From positions 93,440 through 157,439 of the forward strand of contig NZ_JADNBB010000012.1 of NCBI RefSeq assembly GCF_015550595.1: a stretch of DNA of 64,000 bases. The letters run 5' to 3'. A model generated the notes under the pieces. That model searched no databases, was not told the origin of the DNA, and saw nothing but the letters and a program-made list of their open reading frames with translations. The stretch's first letter is position 1. Each line of letters begins with the position of its first letter. Made by a program: the position numbers and the translations under genes. Origin of the DNA: Parabacteroides goldsteinii. GTDB taxonomy: Bacteria > Bacteroidota > Bacteroidia > Bacteroidales > Tannerellaceae. This document shows positions 9,072 through 18,364 of this stretch, piece after piece.

Positions 9072-11639
9072 ATGAAAGCACTGTTAATTATATGTCTATT
9101 ACTCATTACGGAATTATCACATGCCAATGCGGTTGATTATGGATTGTTTATCCAGGCATATCCATCAGAGAGAGTCGATTTTTCCAGTCTGATACTGGAA
9201 GACGGAGAATCGATCAAACTGGGAAAAGAAACGAATCTTTCATTCAATATGTATATTCGTGAAGACAACATTTTCGGATTGGTTTTCCGTATCCTCACTG
9301 ATAATAACGAAAATATCGACTTAATTTTTACACCAGGCGACAATAATGAACGTTACCCCATGCTGGTCATAAATGAATCGACCCATCAACTGCCGCTGAC
9401 TACCAAATGCAATACGTGGATTCCCGTCGAGATTTCCTTAAATACAGAAACCGGAAATGTCAGAATGTTATATGGAACAACAGAGATATCCACACCCGAC
9501 GCCTTGTCAAAAGCAAAATCTGCGAGAATTAGCTTCGGTATATCCACATTCAAAGACTTCGAAATATCCGAAGTCGCGTCCGTTAATCTTAGAGATATAA
9601 AAATTGTACGGGATAAAGAACTAATCCGCTATTGGAAACTGAAACAACATGCACGTACTATTTGCTACGACTCTGTCAATCATATTCCGGCACAGGTTAT
9701 CAACCCGAAATGGTTGATCGATAATCATGTAAACTGGGAAAAACTATACTCTGGCAATATTCCAGAAAATACATTGTTTGCTTTCAATCCTCAAACAAGT
9801 GAATTCTATATAGTTCCGGATTCCAAGGAGATTCAGGTTTTCAACACAGAAAAGAAAACTCTCAGCATCATCAAAGTGGAAGGGGGAAGTGTTGCCGCCA
9901 ATGCACCCAACCAACTATTATACGATGAGAAAAGACATTTATTATTATCATACAACATCGATGAAAAGACGCATTCCACCTTTTCTTTCGAAACCAATCG
10001 ATGGGATCACAGTGACAAACCGACAATGGAACACCGGTATTGGAACAATACAGCCTGTTATTCACCTGAAGATTCTTCGATCATCTCTTTCGGCGGATAT
10101 GGTTTTTATAAATACACAAACGAACTGATTAAATTAAAGCCCTACAATAATACAATTGAAAATACGATCACACTTTCAGATATCGATCCCCGATATTCTC
10201 CGGCATCCGTGATCGTCGGGAACACACTCTATATCTTTGGCGGCAGAGGTTGTAAATCCGGACGTCAGGAATTATACCCTCACTATTATTATGATCTATA
10301 CGCCGTAGATCTCGGCACATTAAAAGTACAGAAGATATGGGAAGCCCAGAATGTCAAAGTTGATTTTCTACCTGGCGAGAACTTGTTTTATGACAAAGAC
10401 AATGATTGTTTCTATGTCTTCGCTGTCAAAGAAAAAGGAGCTTTACTGAAGATCGATCCTAAAAATAAAGAGTTGGAAGAAATAACCCTGCCGCTCGGAG
10501 AAAACATGGAATCTCACTATGTCTATACTAATTTATTTTATTCCCCCAAGAATAATAAACTATTTGCTTTGATTAATAAGACCAAAGCAGACAAAACATC
10601 GTCAGTATCCATCTATTCTATCTCTTTCCCTCCCCTTTCGGTCAATAGTTTGTATCAGGGAAAAAAAGAGGGAAAATCACAACTTCCGGCTTATATCGGA
10701 TACATGATCGGCCTTGTTATATTAAGTACGGGAGTATTTTTCTTATCCAGACAGAAAAGGAAACAGCAGACAGAGCCGGAAAAAGTATCTGGGACAGTAA
10801 TGCCGGTCGAATCGGTTATAACAGAGATGTCGGACCAACAGGAAGGGCTTGTCATACCACAAACAGAACCTCAGCAACCTTATTACGACTTTTCCAAACA
10901 AAGTATTCGCTTCTTAGGTAGATTCTGTGTAAAGGATAAGAACGGAGAAGATATTACCGATCAGTTCACTCCTATGTTAAAACAGTTGTTTGTTTTGTTG
11001 ATCCTTTTCACCGTCAAGCAGGAAAACGGAATCTCCGGCTCTAAGCTGATCCAATATTTGTGGAGTGATAAAATAGAAGAATCGGCAAAGAACAACCGAA
11101 ATGTATATTTAAGTAAACTACGTGTTCTGGTCGATAAAGTAGGCGGTATCGAAATTATCAGTAAAAACAGTTTCTGGACAATCCGTTTCAGTAAAGATAC
11201 AGTTTGCGATTATGCAGAAGCCATGCGTTATTTGAATGAAATCATGAACGAGCAATCGTTAAGCCAGAAAAACTTAAATAAACTGCTGGAGTTATTATTA
11301 CGCGGCACGCTGCTTCCAAACCTAGAAACCGATTGGGTGGATAACTTTAAGAGCAACTTCTCTAGTCAGACCATCGATATCCTGACCCGTCTGCTGAATG
11401 ATAAAACGTACGATTTCGACAATAAATTTAAATTGCAGATTGCCGATACGCTTTTCCTGCATGATTATATCAATGAAGATGCACTATATACCAAGTGTTC
11501 TATTCTTTGCAACTCAGGCAAGCGAGGGCTGGCTAAAAACATATACGACAACTTCTGTAAAGAATATCATAATCTACTGGATACAGATTATAAATATTCT
11601 TTATCAGATGTCATCAACAGGGGTAATACCTTGCTTTAA
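9072..11639 (+). CDS. transmembrane regulator: LamG-like and Kelch-type periplasmic domains with a cytoplasmic winged helix
   Basis: An 855-residue one-component regulator candidate. A signal sequence is followed by a LamG/concanavalin-like region (about residues 25-190), then a beta-propeller of Kelch type (about 220-535; blades such as ISFGGYGFYKYTN and VGNTLYIFGGRG). There is one membrane span near 541-560 with a basic flank (RQKRKQQ). From about residue 602 comes a winged-helix domain beginning IRFLGRFCVKDKNG, with the SKLIQYLWSDK ... NNRNVYLSKLRVLVDK segment of OmpR/SARP-type DNA-binding domains, then a helical BTAD-like tail. The layout implies a periplasmic sensor that controls transcription directly from the membrane. 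No kinase or receiver domain is present. The nearest candidate target is the susCD-to-GH71/99 region upstream, which is inference. Confidence 0.85.
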   Translation: MKALLIICLLLITELSHANAVDYGLFIQAYPSERVDFSSLILEDGESIKLGKETNLSFNMYIREDNIFGLVFRILTDNNENIDLIFTPGDNNERYPMLVINESTHQLPLTTKCNTWIPVEISLNTETGNVRMLYGTTEISTPDALSKAKSARISFGISTFKDFEISEVASVNLRDIKIVRDKELIRYWKLKQHARTICYDSVNHIPAQVINPKWLIDNHVNWEKLYSGNIPENTLFAFNPQTSEFYIVPDSKEIQVFNTEKKTLSIIKVEGGSVAANAPNQLLYDEKRHLLLSYNIDEKTHSTFSFETNRWDHSDKPTMEHRYWNNTACYSPEDSSIISFGGYGFYKYTNELIKLKPYNNTIENTITLSDIDPRYSPASVIVGNTLYIFGGRGCKSGRQELYPHYYYDLYAVDLGTLKVQKIWEAQNVKVDFLPGENLFYDKDNDCFYVFAVKEKGALLKIDPKNKELEEITLPLGENMESHYVYTNLFYSPKNNKLFALINKTKADKTSSVSIYSISFPPLSVNSLYQGKKEGKSQLPAYIGYMIGLVILSTGVFFLSRQKRKQQTEPEKVSGTVMPVESVITEMSDQQEGLVIPQTEPQQPYYDFSKQSIRFLGRFCVKDKNGEDITDQFTPMLKQLFVLLILFTVKQENGISGSKLIQYLWSDKIEESAKNNRNVYLSKLRVLVDKVGGIEIISKNSFWTIRFSKDTVCDYAEAMRYLNEIMNEQSLSQKNLNKLLELLLRGTLLPNLETDWVDNFKSNFSSQTIDILTRLLNDKTYDFDNKFKLQIADTLFLHDYINEDALYTKCSILCNSGKRGLAKNIYDNFCKEYHNLLDTDYKYSLSDVINRGNTLL

Positions 11640-11656
11640 TTTTCAAAAAGTCAGCC

Positions 11657-14038
11657 TTACTCCGTCTTTATCGACTTTACCGGATTGGCAATAGCAGCTT
11701 TCAGCGACTGGAAACTTACCGTCAGAAGGGCTATCAGGGTGATCAGCAAAGCTACTCCGGCAAAAATATCCCAACCGAGCTCGATACGATAGGCATAATC
11801 TTTCAGATAATAACTGGAGGCATAAAATGAGACCGGGATACCTATTATAAAAGCAATCAGTAAAAGTACCATATACGCTTTCCCCAACAGGAAGAGTATA
11901 TCTGTTATTTTAGCTCCCAATACTTTTCGGACACCAATCTCTTTCGTTCGTTGCTCGGCAGAGAAAGCACTTAACCCAAATAATCCTAAGCAAGAAATGA
12001 AAATAGCCAGGACCGCAAATAAAGCCGATAACTTTTCTATCAGACGCTCATCTCCGAACATTTGCTCGAAGCGATCAGTCATAAGAGTCGGCTCGAATGC
12101 GTGATACGGCGTAAAGGAACGTAATACTTTTTGTATCCGGCCTATAGCCTCAAATGTATCTACATCCGGTTTCAGACGGACAAACAAATATTCAGTCCTT
12201 TTGGGACCATAGCAAAATAACACCGACCCAGGATGAAGCGCATAAAGATCCTCGAATACAAAATCTTTCATTATGCCGACTATCTCCCATTTATTATCCG
12301 GTGACTGGCCGAGTTTACCTCCTATACGTCCTTCTTTTCCCATTCTTTTTGCAAGGGTCTCGTTAATAAGAACGCCTCTGCTGCCTTTCTCATTTCTTTT
12401 GGCAGGATCAATATCGGTTCCATCAATCAGTTTGATCCCGGCAGCATCAATCAAGCCATCCGACACAAAATTGAAAAAAACAGATGTATCATCGTTCGGG
12501 TCTTTCCCATTCCAATACCAGGGATTTGTTCCCAGATAGGACTTCAAAAGCGGACTACTTGAGAATCCACAGTTTTCTACCATACCTGTATTCTTTAATT
12601 CATTTTGCACAGCAGAAGATGAATTACATAATTCTTCGGTGACAGGGAAATGTATCAGATTTTCTTTCTCTATTCCCAAATTACGTTTTTGTGCCAACTG
12701 TATCTGAAGATAGATAACAAAGGTGATACTAATCAAGATAAATGCCATCGTAAACTGAAAAATAACCAGCCCCTGGCGGATCCATGCTGCTCCTCCTGTT
12801 TTACTAACTTTCTGCATTTTCAAAGTGATCAGCGGATTGAAAGAAGACAGATATAAAGCCGGATATCCACCAGCCAGGAAAGTACAAAACAAACCTATTG
12901 TAACCAGTCCTGTCAGAATTACCGGATTGAAAAGGTTAAAGGTCAGCTGAGCTTCTATAAATTCGTTAAAAAAAGGCAAACTCAACCAGATTAACCCGAT
13001 CGATAACAAAAGAGCAATTGTAATGATTATTCCCGACTCCATCAGAAATTGCCAGATTAGGTATTTCCGCTTGGTTCCGAATGTTTTTCTGACCCCGACT
13101 TCCAATGCTCGTTTCTGTGAACGTGCAGTCGATAAATTCATAAAATTAATACACGCGATAACCAGAATAAGTATACCGATCAGGAAAAAAAGATAAACTG
13201 TTTTAATATATCCTCCACCTGTTTCCACCCCATTCTCAAACTGCCCGTACAATAACTTTCTGTTGAGAGGATAAAGGAATATTTGTAAAGAATTATAATC
13301 CTCACCCTCTTTTTGGTAAGCCAACCCTTTTAGTTTTTCATTCAATCGGTACAGGTCGACATTGGGTTGTAGTTCGACATAGGTTTGCAACCAGGAATAC
13401 CCCCAACCATCTATATCAAAATATTTTCTCTGAGCCTGCTCCGAAACACGAAAAGGAATCACCCACTGAAACTGAAAGGAGGTATTATCCGGCATATCTT
13501 CAAATACTCCCGTCACCTGATAGATAGTACCTTCATTGATCAAGCCCTTACCTATCGGATTATCCTTCCCATAAATCTTCCGAGCCATCGAACGACTGAG
13601 AATGATCGAATATTGCGGTTCGAAAACATAGGAAGCATCACCATACAAGAATTCCATACCGATCATATTAAAGAGAGTGGAGTCGGCATAAGCTCCTTTT
13701 TCTTCAAAAGAACTGGTTGTATTTTCAGGTATGAAAACCAATGTTTCATTATTATATCTTGCACTGCTTTTCACTTCGGGAAACTCATCATCCAATGCTT
13801 TTTTCAACGAATTATTCGATTCGAAATAAGTATCACATTCATTTGAAGCGGAGAAATAGTTGAATGCACTGACATATATATTCGGTGAATTGGATATTGC
13901 CTTATTAAAATTCACCTTACTCTCGACCCAAAGGAAGATAAGCGCTGCCGAAGTAATTCCGATTGCCAGCCCGATGATATTCAAAAAACTATATGTTTTG
14001 CTCCGGAAAATGATCCGGATAGATCTTCTTATATTCAT
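11657..14038 (-). CDS. MacB/FtsX-type ABC transporter permease with two FtsX domains
   Basis: A 793-residue permease. It has an N-terminal membrane span (SFLNIIGLAIGITSAALIF), a MacB-type periplasmic domain, three spans forming the first FtsX domain (FFLIGILILVIACINFMNLSTARSQKRALEVGVRK), a second periplasmic domain, and a second FtsX core with EQRTKEIGVRKVLGA. This double-FtsX form is common in Bacteroidetes. The transporter would work by mechanotransmission, moving substrates from the periplasm or inner membrane outward rather than pumping solutes through itself. It is 13 bases after its ATPase gene and convergent with the Kelch regulator. The sigma-54 promoter upstream of the ATPase gene should drive both. 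Confidence 0.93.
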   Translation of the reverse strand: MNIRRSIRIIFRSKTYSFLNIIGLAIGITSAALIFLWVESKVNFNKAISNSPNIYVSAFNYFSASNECDTYFESNNSLKKALDDEFPEVKSSARYNNETLVFIPENTTSSFEEKGAYADSTLFNMIGMEFLYGDASYVFEPQYSIILSRSMARKIYGKDNPIGKGLINEGTIYQVTGVFEDMPDNTSFQFQWVIPFRVSEQAQRKYFDIDGWGYSWLQTYVELQPNVDLYRLNEKLKGLAYQKEGEDYNSLQIFLYPLNRKLLYGQFENGVETGGGYIKTVYLFFLIGILILVIACINFMNLSTARSQKRALEVGVRKTFGTKRKYLIWQFLMESGIIITIALLLSIGLIWLSLPFFNEFIEAQLTFNLFNPVILTGLVTIGLFCTFLAGGYPALYLSSFNPLITLKMQKVSKTGGAAWIRQGLVIFQFTMAFILISITFVIYLQIQLAQKRNLGIEKENLIHFPVTEELCNSSSAVQNELKNTGMVENCGFSSSPLLKSYLGTNPWYWNGKDPNDDTSVFFNFVSDGLIDAAGIKLIDGTDIDPAKRNEKGSRGVLINETLAKRMGKEGRIGGKLGQSPDNKWEIVGIMKDFVFEDLYALHPGSVLFCYGPKRTEYLFVRLKPDVDTFEAIGRIQKVLRSFTPYHAFEPTLMTDRFEQMFGDERLIEKLSALFAVLAIFISCLGLFGLSAFSAEQRTKEIGVRKVLGAKITDILFLLGKAYMVLLLIAFIIGIPVSFYASSYYLKDYAYRIELGWDIFAGVALLITLIALLTVSFQSLKAAIANPVKSIKTE

Positions 14039-14051
14039 TAGTATTACTTTT

Positions 14052-14750
14052 TTAGTTTGTAGTGTAAGCCAATTCTTTCAGGAAGTTTTCCGTAACCGAT
14101 TTTCCATCCAACATGTGAACGACACGATGACTGTAACGGGCATCATGTTCGCTGTGCGTCACCATAACGACGGTAGTACCCGCATCGTTGAGAGATGTCA
14201 ATAGGTCCATGATTTCCAGACCATTCTGGCTATCCAGATTGCCGGTCGGCTCATCTGCCAGGATCAGTTTCGGGTCATTGACTATGGCGCGGGCAATTGC
14301 CACCCGTTGCTGCTGTCCACCGGAAAGTTGTGACGGGAAATAGTTACGGCGGTGATTAAGCAGAACGCTTTTTAAAGCCTTCTCCACTTTCATTTTCCGC
14401 AAAGAAGCCTTCATTCCGCAATTCTCCAGGGGTAATTCAATATTCTCAAATACGGTAAGTTCTTCGATCAGGTTGAAACTCTGGAAAACAAACCCTATAT
14501 TCTCCCTCCGCAAGTCACATCGTTTATTTTCATTCAGGCCGGTCACTTCGACACCATTAAGAAGATAAGAACCCGAAGTCGGATCGTCGAGCAATCCCAG
14601 GATATTCAATAAAGTGGATTTACCACATCCCGAAGGCCCCATGATAGCAACAAATTCATGTTCCTTTACATGGAGCGACATATTGTCCAGCGCAATTGTC
14701 TCTACTTCATCCGTCCGGTATACTTTTCTCAAATCATTTATTCTAATCAT
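14052..14750 (-). CDS. MacB/LolD-type ABC transporter ATP-binding protein
   Basis: A 232-residue ATPase with Walker A GPSGCGKST (residues 38-46), Q-loop FVFQSFNLIEELT, signature LSGGQQQR and Walker B LILADEPTGNLDS, followed by the H-loop in VTHSEHDARY. The LDS after the Walker B Glu and the compact size are typical of the LolD/MacB/FtsE group that pairs with FtsX permeases. It powers the permease encoded 13 bases downstream. It is the first gene of the leftward transcript and faces the sigma-54-type promoter. Confidence 0.95.
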   Translation of the reverse strand: MIRINDLRKVYRTDEVETIALDNMSLHVKEHEFVAIMGPSGCGKSTLLNILGLLDDPTSGSYLLNGVEVTGLNENKRCDLRRENIGFVFQSFNLIEELTVFENIELPLENCGMKASLRKMKVEKALKSVLLNHRRNYFPSQLSGGQQQRVAIARAIVNDPKLILADEPTGNLDSQNGLEIMDLLTSLNDAGTTVVMVTHSEHDARYSHRVVHMLDGKSVTENFLKELAYTTN

Positions 14751-14788
14751 AGTCTTATAAGTTATTCAGCATATTACACATAATCAGG

Positions 14789-14804
14789 AACAAATAGCGT
14801 ACCA
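14789..14804 (-). promoter_or_regulatory. sigma-54 (-24/-12) promoter of the ABC exporter operon
   Basis: Read leftward the site is TGGTACG-CTAT-TTGTT. The consensus is TGGCACG-N4-TTGCW, so 10 of 12 defined positions match and the -24 to -12 spacing is exact. It lies 39 bases upstream of the ATPase start. The adjacent divergent gene encodes a sigma-54 activator, which makes the assignment functionally coherent. Confidence 0.75.
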
Positions 14805-14857
14805 AAACATTAACACACTATCTATTAACCTATTAGTCAAATACTCCAATTTCCAAA

Positions 14858-14875
14858 GTGTCCATTAACGGACAC
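14858..14875. promoter_or_regulatory. putative enhancer/operator dyad for the sigma-54 response regulator
   Basis: A perfect inverted repeat GTGTCC-N6-GGACAC lies about 54 bases upstream of the -24 element of the ABC promoter and 36 bases before the -33 box of the regulator gene. Its position suits a binding site for the NtrC-type activator encoded to the right. Only one clear copy is seen. Confidence 0.55.
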
Positions 14876-14910
14876 CTTCTGTATGCCTGTGGACAAAAAA
14901 CAGAAACAAC

Positions 14911-14941
14911 TTTGGGATTCACCTCATTCTTGATATATTTG
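14911..14941 (+). promoter_or_regulatory. Bacteroidetes primary promoter of the response regulator/kinase operon
   Basis: TTTG at 14911-14914, 19 bases of spacing, then TATATTTG at 14934-14941: a full match to the TTTG-N19-21-TAnnTTTG consensus. The start codon follows 22 bases later. Confidence 0.75.
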
Positions 14942-14963
14942 CAATCTACTAAAAAGAGTTATT

Positions 14964-16316
14964 ATGAACTTACACCAGGCAAATATACTGATTGTTGATG
15001 ATGATAAAGACGTTCTGACCGCAGTACGTTTCTTGCTGAAGATGGAAGTAAAAACGATATTGACTGAAACAAATCCTGAAAATATCCATAAGTTGATCAT
15101 GACCAACGATATCGACATTGTTATGTTGGATATGAATTTCAGAAGTTCCATCAATACGGGCAATGAAGGTATTTTCTGGTTGAAGGAAATAAAGAAATGG
15201 AAACCTGCCCAATCCGTCATCATGATCACCGCCTATGCAGATATCGATCTGGCAATCAAAAGCCTGAAAGAAGGGGCAGCCGACTTTATCGTCAAGCCCT
15301 GGCATAATGAAAACCTGATAAATATCCTGACGGAAACGCTTCACAAGCAAACATCTTCCGATGTCAAAGAAAAGATAAATGAAAGGAAAACAGATGCAAA
15401 GATTGTAGGAGCTTCGGAAAGTATGCAGCTATTGTTTCATAAATTACAAAAGATAGCACCTACCGATGCCAATATACTAATACTGGGAGAAAACGGGACG
15501 GGTAAGGATCTGGTAGCCCGTTATATCTATCAGTTATCCCTGCGCCGGAACTACCCGTATATAAAAGTGGATGTAGGTTCCCTGACAGAAACTCTTTTCG
15601 AAAGTGAGCTTTTCGGACATAAAAAAGGAGCCTTTACAGATGCACGCGAAGACCGAACCGGATTGATCGAGGCAGCCGACAAGGGTACACTCTTTCTGGA
15701 TGAAATAGGTAATATCACTTTACAACAACAGGCTAAACTGCTGACCGTATTACAAAACCGGGAGGTAACACGTCTGGGTGCCAATTCACCGACACCGGTG
15801 GATATCCGTTTGTTATCCGCCACCAATCTACCGCTACGGGAACTGGCTAATGAGACACGTTTTCGTAAGGACTTGATTTACCGGATCAATACGGTAGAAA
15901 TAACGGTACCCCCTCTCCGTGAACGGGGTGAAGATATTATCTTGTTGGCAGAACATTTCCTGGAGATGTATGAGAAAAAGTATTTCAAGCAAAAGTTCCG
16001 TTTATCCGACTCAGCCAAAAAGAAACTGATGCTGTATCATTACCCGGGAAACGTACGCGAATTGCAATATACCATAGAAAGAGGTGTTATCATGTCAGAC
16101 AGCAATGTGCTGAAAGCCGAGGATATCACCTTCTCGCCTATGGAACAACCGGAAGAAAACAACCAGACGATACCTACCCACAACCTAGAAGATCTGGAAA
16201 AAGCCGCTATCGAGCAGGTGATCCAAAAACATAACGGAAACATATCACAAGCGGCCAAAGAACTGGGACTGACCCGGGGAGCTTTATACCGCCGGTTAGA
16301 AAAATACGGACTATGA
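14964..16316 (+). CDS. sigma-54-dependent response regulator (NtrC family)
   Basis: A 450-residue protein in three parts. The receiver domain has the acidic pocket VDDD (11-14), phospho-acceptor Asp56 in VMLDMNF, and the FIVKPW lysine near residue 112. The AAA+ domain has Walker A GENGTGKD near 174, the sigma-54 contact loop GAFTDA, and Walker B TLFLDEIGN. A Fis-type helix-turn-helix ends the protein (GNISQAAKELGLTRGALYRRL). The GAFTDA motif (GAFTGA in most members) still keeps Phe-Thr, which is needed for sigma-54 contact. The kinase gene overlaps it by 4 bases, so the two form a two-component pair. The divergent ABC exporter operon with its -24/-12 promoter is the likely target. Confidence 0.95.
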   Translation: MNLHQANILIVDDDKDVLTAVRFLLKMEVKTILTETNPENIHKLIMTNDIDIVMLDMNFRSSINTGNEGIFWLKEIKKWKPAQSVIMITAYADIDLAIKSLKEGAADFIVKPWHNENLINILTETLHKQTSSDVKEKINERKTDAKIVGASESMQLLFHKLQKIAPTDANILILGENGTGKDLVARYIYQLSLRRNYPYIKVDVGSLTETLFESELFGHKKGAFTDAREDRTGLIEAADKGTLFLDEIGNITLQQQAKLLTVLQNREVTRLGANSPTPVDIRLLSATNLPLRELANETRFRKDLIYRINTVEITVPPLRERGEDIILLAEHFLEMYEKKYFKQKFRLSDSAKKKLMLYHYPGNVRELQYTIERGVIMSDSNVLKAEDITFSPMEQPEENNQTIPTHNLEDLEKAAIEQVIQKHNGNISQAAKELGLTRGALYRRLEKYGL

Positions 16317-17536
16317 CCATCCTGTTATCCATCCTAATCGTCCTGCTCCTTATATATATAATATATGTACGGAGAAAAACAAACCGGGAAATCGACGAAT
16401 TTGCCGAGTCGATTCTTTACAAAGACTTTTCAAAAAAATATCCGCGCTTCCAAACCATCACGGATGCTTTCCTGAACCTGGCACGTGAAAAAGAAGCCCA
16501 GCAACATTATCTGAAAGAAATGTTGGAACTGGTCGACACCGGCATTCTCGCCTACGATATAGAAACCTATGAAACGTTATGGATGAACGACGCTTTTACA
16601 ACGATGCTCAACATTCCTCATATCAAGAATATCAACTGGCTGAAAAAACAGAACGAAGACCTGTTCAATGAATTACTCGATATTCCGGTAAATGAAAGTA
16701 CCCTGATGACTATCCATGCCCGGAAACAAACCATCAAAACAATGACCAATGCTTCCGTCTTTCAAACAGGAGGAAAAACCTATAAGCTGATAGCTTTCCA
16801 CAACGTAAGCGCCACAATGGAAGAGGTCGAATCGGGCGCCTGGAAAGGGTTGCTTAATGTGATGACCCACGAGATAATGAATTCTATCGTACCCGTCTCC
16901 TCTCTTTCGGATACGCTCAGAAGGAAGATACATGCACTGAAAGAAACTTCTTCCCCGCTGTCGGAACCGGATGTGGAAGATATGGAATTTGCGTTGGACA
17001 CCATTCACCGGCGGAGTGACGGATTGTTACGATTTGCCGAGACATATCGTAGTTTAAGCCAAAAAATAGTGCCTGACATGAAATTCTACAACCTCTACGA
17101 ACTGTTAAACGCTATTCATTCCCTGATGAACCCGTCTTTGCAGCAGAAAGGGATCGGATTCACTCTTAAAACAGATAATGCGGACGTGACAGCCTATATG
17201 GACAGGGATCTGATCGAACAGGTGATAATTAATTTTGTCACCAATGCGACTTATGCCGTAAAAGAAAAGGAGAGTCCGGAAATCCATCTTTTTTCCGGCT
17301 GTGATAACGAAGGACATCCTTACATCACCGTTGCCGACAATGGATGCGGTATATCCGATGCGATACGTGACAAGATATTTATCCCGTTCTTCAGTTCTAA
17401 AAAGAACGGTAACGGTATCGGACTGAGTATTTCGCGGGAAATCGTCAAACTCCACAACGGAAAGCTGCATGTGCAAAGCCAGGAAGGTGCTGGAAGTGCT
17501 TTCACCGTTTTATTCAGCTCCCAAAACAAACATTAG
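16313..17536 (+). CDS. sensor histidine kinase (NtrY-like) paired with the sigma-54 regulator
   Basis: A 407-residue kinase. One N-terminal membrane span (residues about 2-20) is followed directly by a short linker and a PAS-like region (about 45-165). The phospho-acceptor motif MTHEIMNSI has His186, and the ATPase domain has N-box NFVTNATYAV, G1 box DNGCGI and GNGIGLSISREI. There is no periplasmic sensor domain, so the signal is probably read in the membrane or cytoplasm. The ATG overlaps the TGA of the response regulator, indicating translational coupling. A bidirectional terminator follows. Confidence 0.94.
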   Translation: MTILLSILIVLLLIYIIYVRRKTNREIDEFAESILYKDFSKKYPRFQTITDAFLNLAREKEAQQHYLKEMLELVDTGILAYDIETYETLWMNDAFTTMLNIPHIKNINWLKKQNEDLFNELLDIPVNESTLMTIHARKQTIKTMTNASVFQTGGKTYKLIAFHNVSATMEEVESGAWKGLLNVMTHEIMNSIVPVSSLSDTLRRKIHALKETSSPLSEPDVEDMEFALDTIHRRSDGLLRFAETYRSLSQKIVPDMKFYNLYELLNAIHSLMNPSLQQKGIGFTLKTDNADVTAYMDRDLIEQVIINFVTNATYAVKEKESPEIHLFSGCDNEGHPYITVADNGCGISDAIRDKIFIPFFSSKKNGNGIGLSISREIVKLHNGKLHVQSQEGAGSAFTVLFSSQNKH

Positions 17537-17562
17537 CCTCATCCCGATGATACCAAACACAA

Positions 17563-17600
17563 AAAAGCGGAACCTCCTTTCGGACATTCCGCTTTTCTTA
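17563..17600. terminator. bidirectional terminator between kinase and rpmA
   Basis: AAAAGCGGAA (17563-17572) pairs perfectly with TTCCGCTTTT (17587-17596), with A-rich and T-rich flanks on the two sides. It sits between the convergent kinase gene and the L27 gene and can stop transcription both ways. Confidence 0.85.
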
Positions 17601-17619
17601 TTCTTTCGAGTAAAGCGAA

Positions 17620-17886
17620 TTATGCTTCTGCTACGATTTCCTGGATAGAAACGAAAGATCTGTTTTCTTTACCTCTACGGAAAGTAACAACACCATCTTT
17701 CAAAGCGTACAACGTATGATCTTTACCGATACCAACGTTTTCACCCGGATGATGAACTGTACCTCTCTGACGGATAATAATGTTACCAGCTTTAGCAACT
17801 TCACCACCAAAAAGCTTAACACCTAATCTCTTGCTTTGTGATTCACGGCCGTTCTTAGAACTACCCACACCTTTCTTATGTGCCAT
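17620..17886 (-). CDS. rpmA: 50S ribosomal protein L27
   Basis: An 88-residue basic protein beginning [24 protein letters not shown], the usual L27 N terminus that reaches toward the peptidyl-transferase centre, and containing IIRQRG and [15 protein letters not shown]. There is no cleavable N-terminal extension of the Firmicutes type. It lies 22 bases downstream of the L21 gene in the usual rplU-rpmA order and shares its promoter. Confidence 0.98.
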   Translation of the reverse strand: MAHKKGVGSSKNGRESQSKRLGVKLFGGEVAKAGNIIIRQRGTVHHPGENVGIGKDHTLYALKDGVVTFRRGKENRSFVSIQEIVAEA

Positions 17887-17908
17887 TTCTTCTTTTCTCC
17901 TTTAAACG

Positions 17909-18226
17909 TTAAGCAACAATTTCTTTAATACTCACTTCAGTGAACTGCTGACGGTGACCGTTCAGTTTACGATAACCTTTTCTTCTCTTCTTGTGGAAGA
18001 TCAGCACTTTATCACCTTTTACCAGCGGAGACAGTACTTCACATACTACCTTTGCGCCTTCTACGGTAGGAACACCTACTTTAACTTCTCCATTGTTGTC
18101 AACCAACAATACTTTGTCAAACTCAACAACAGCTCCGCTTTCTGCGTTCTGAATGTGATGAACGAATAATTTCTTTCCTTCTTCAGCTTTGAACTGCTGT
18201 CCGTTAATTTCTACGATTACGTACAT
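17909..18226 (-). CDS. rplU: 50S ribosomal protein L21
   Basis: A 105-residue protein with the L21 landmarks [33 protein letters not shown] and the C-terminal [24 protein letters not shown], which binds 23S rRNA. Length is normal. It is the first gene of the rplU-rpmA operon, expressed from a promoter about 90 bases upstream. The leader of roughly 80 bases could hold a feedback structure, but none is clear by eye. Confidence 0.98.
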   Translation of the reverse strand: MYVIVEINGQQFKAEEGKKLFVHHIQNAESGAVVEFDKVLLVDNNGEVKVGVPTVEGAKVVCEVLSPLVKGDKVLIFHKKRRKGYRKLNGHRQQFTEVSIKEIVA

Positions 18227-18313
18227 CTGTCTTTTTATATTTAAACAGGTTATGTCCCGGGGGTGGATACATATTAAGTATCACTTGTTTACCCTCTGCA
18301 GAATTTCAGACCG

Positions 18314-18345
18314 CAAAATTACTGTTTCCGAATATATTATGCAAG
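18314..18345 (-). promoter_or_regulatory. Bacteroidetes primary promoter of rplU-rpmA
   Basis: Read leftward: CTTG, 20 bases, then TAATTTTG (plus-strand 18321 to 18314). This fits the TTTG-N19-21-TAnnTTTG pattern with one mismatch in the -33 element, and gives a leader of about 80 bases before L21. Confidence 0.65.
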
Positions 18346-18364
18346 GATTACTGGTATTTTTTAA

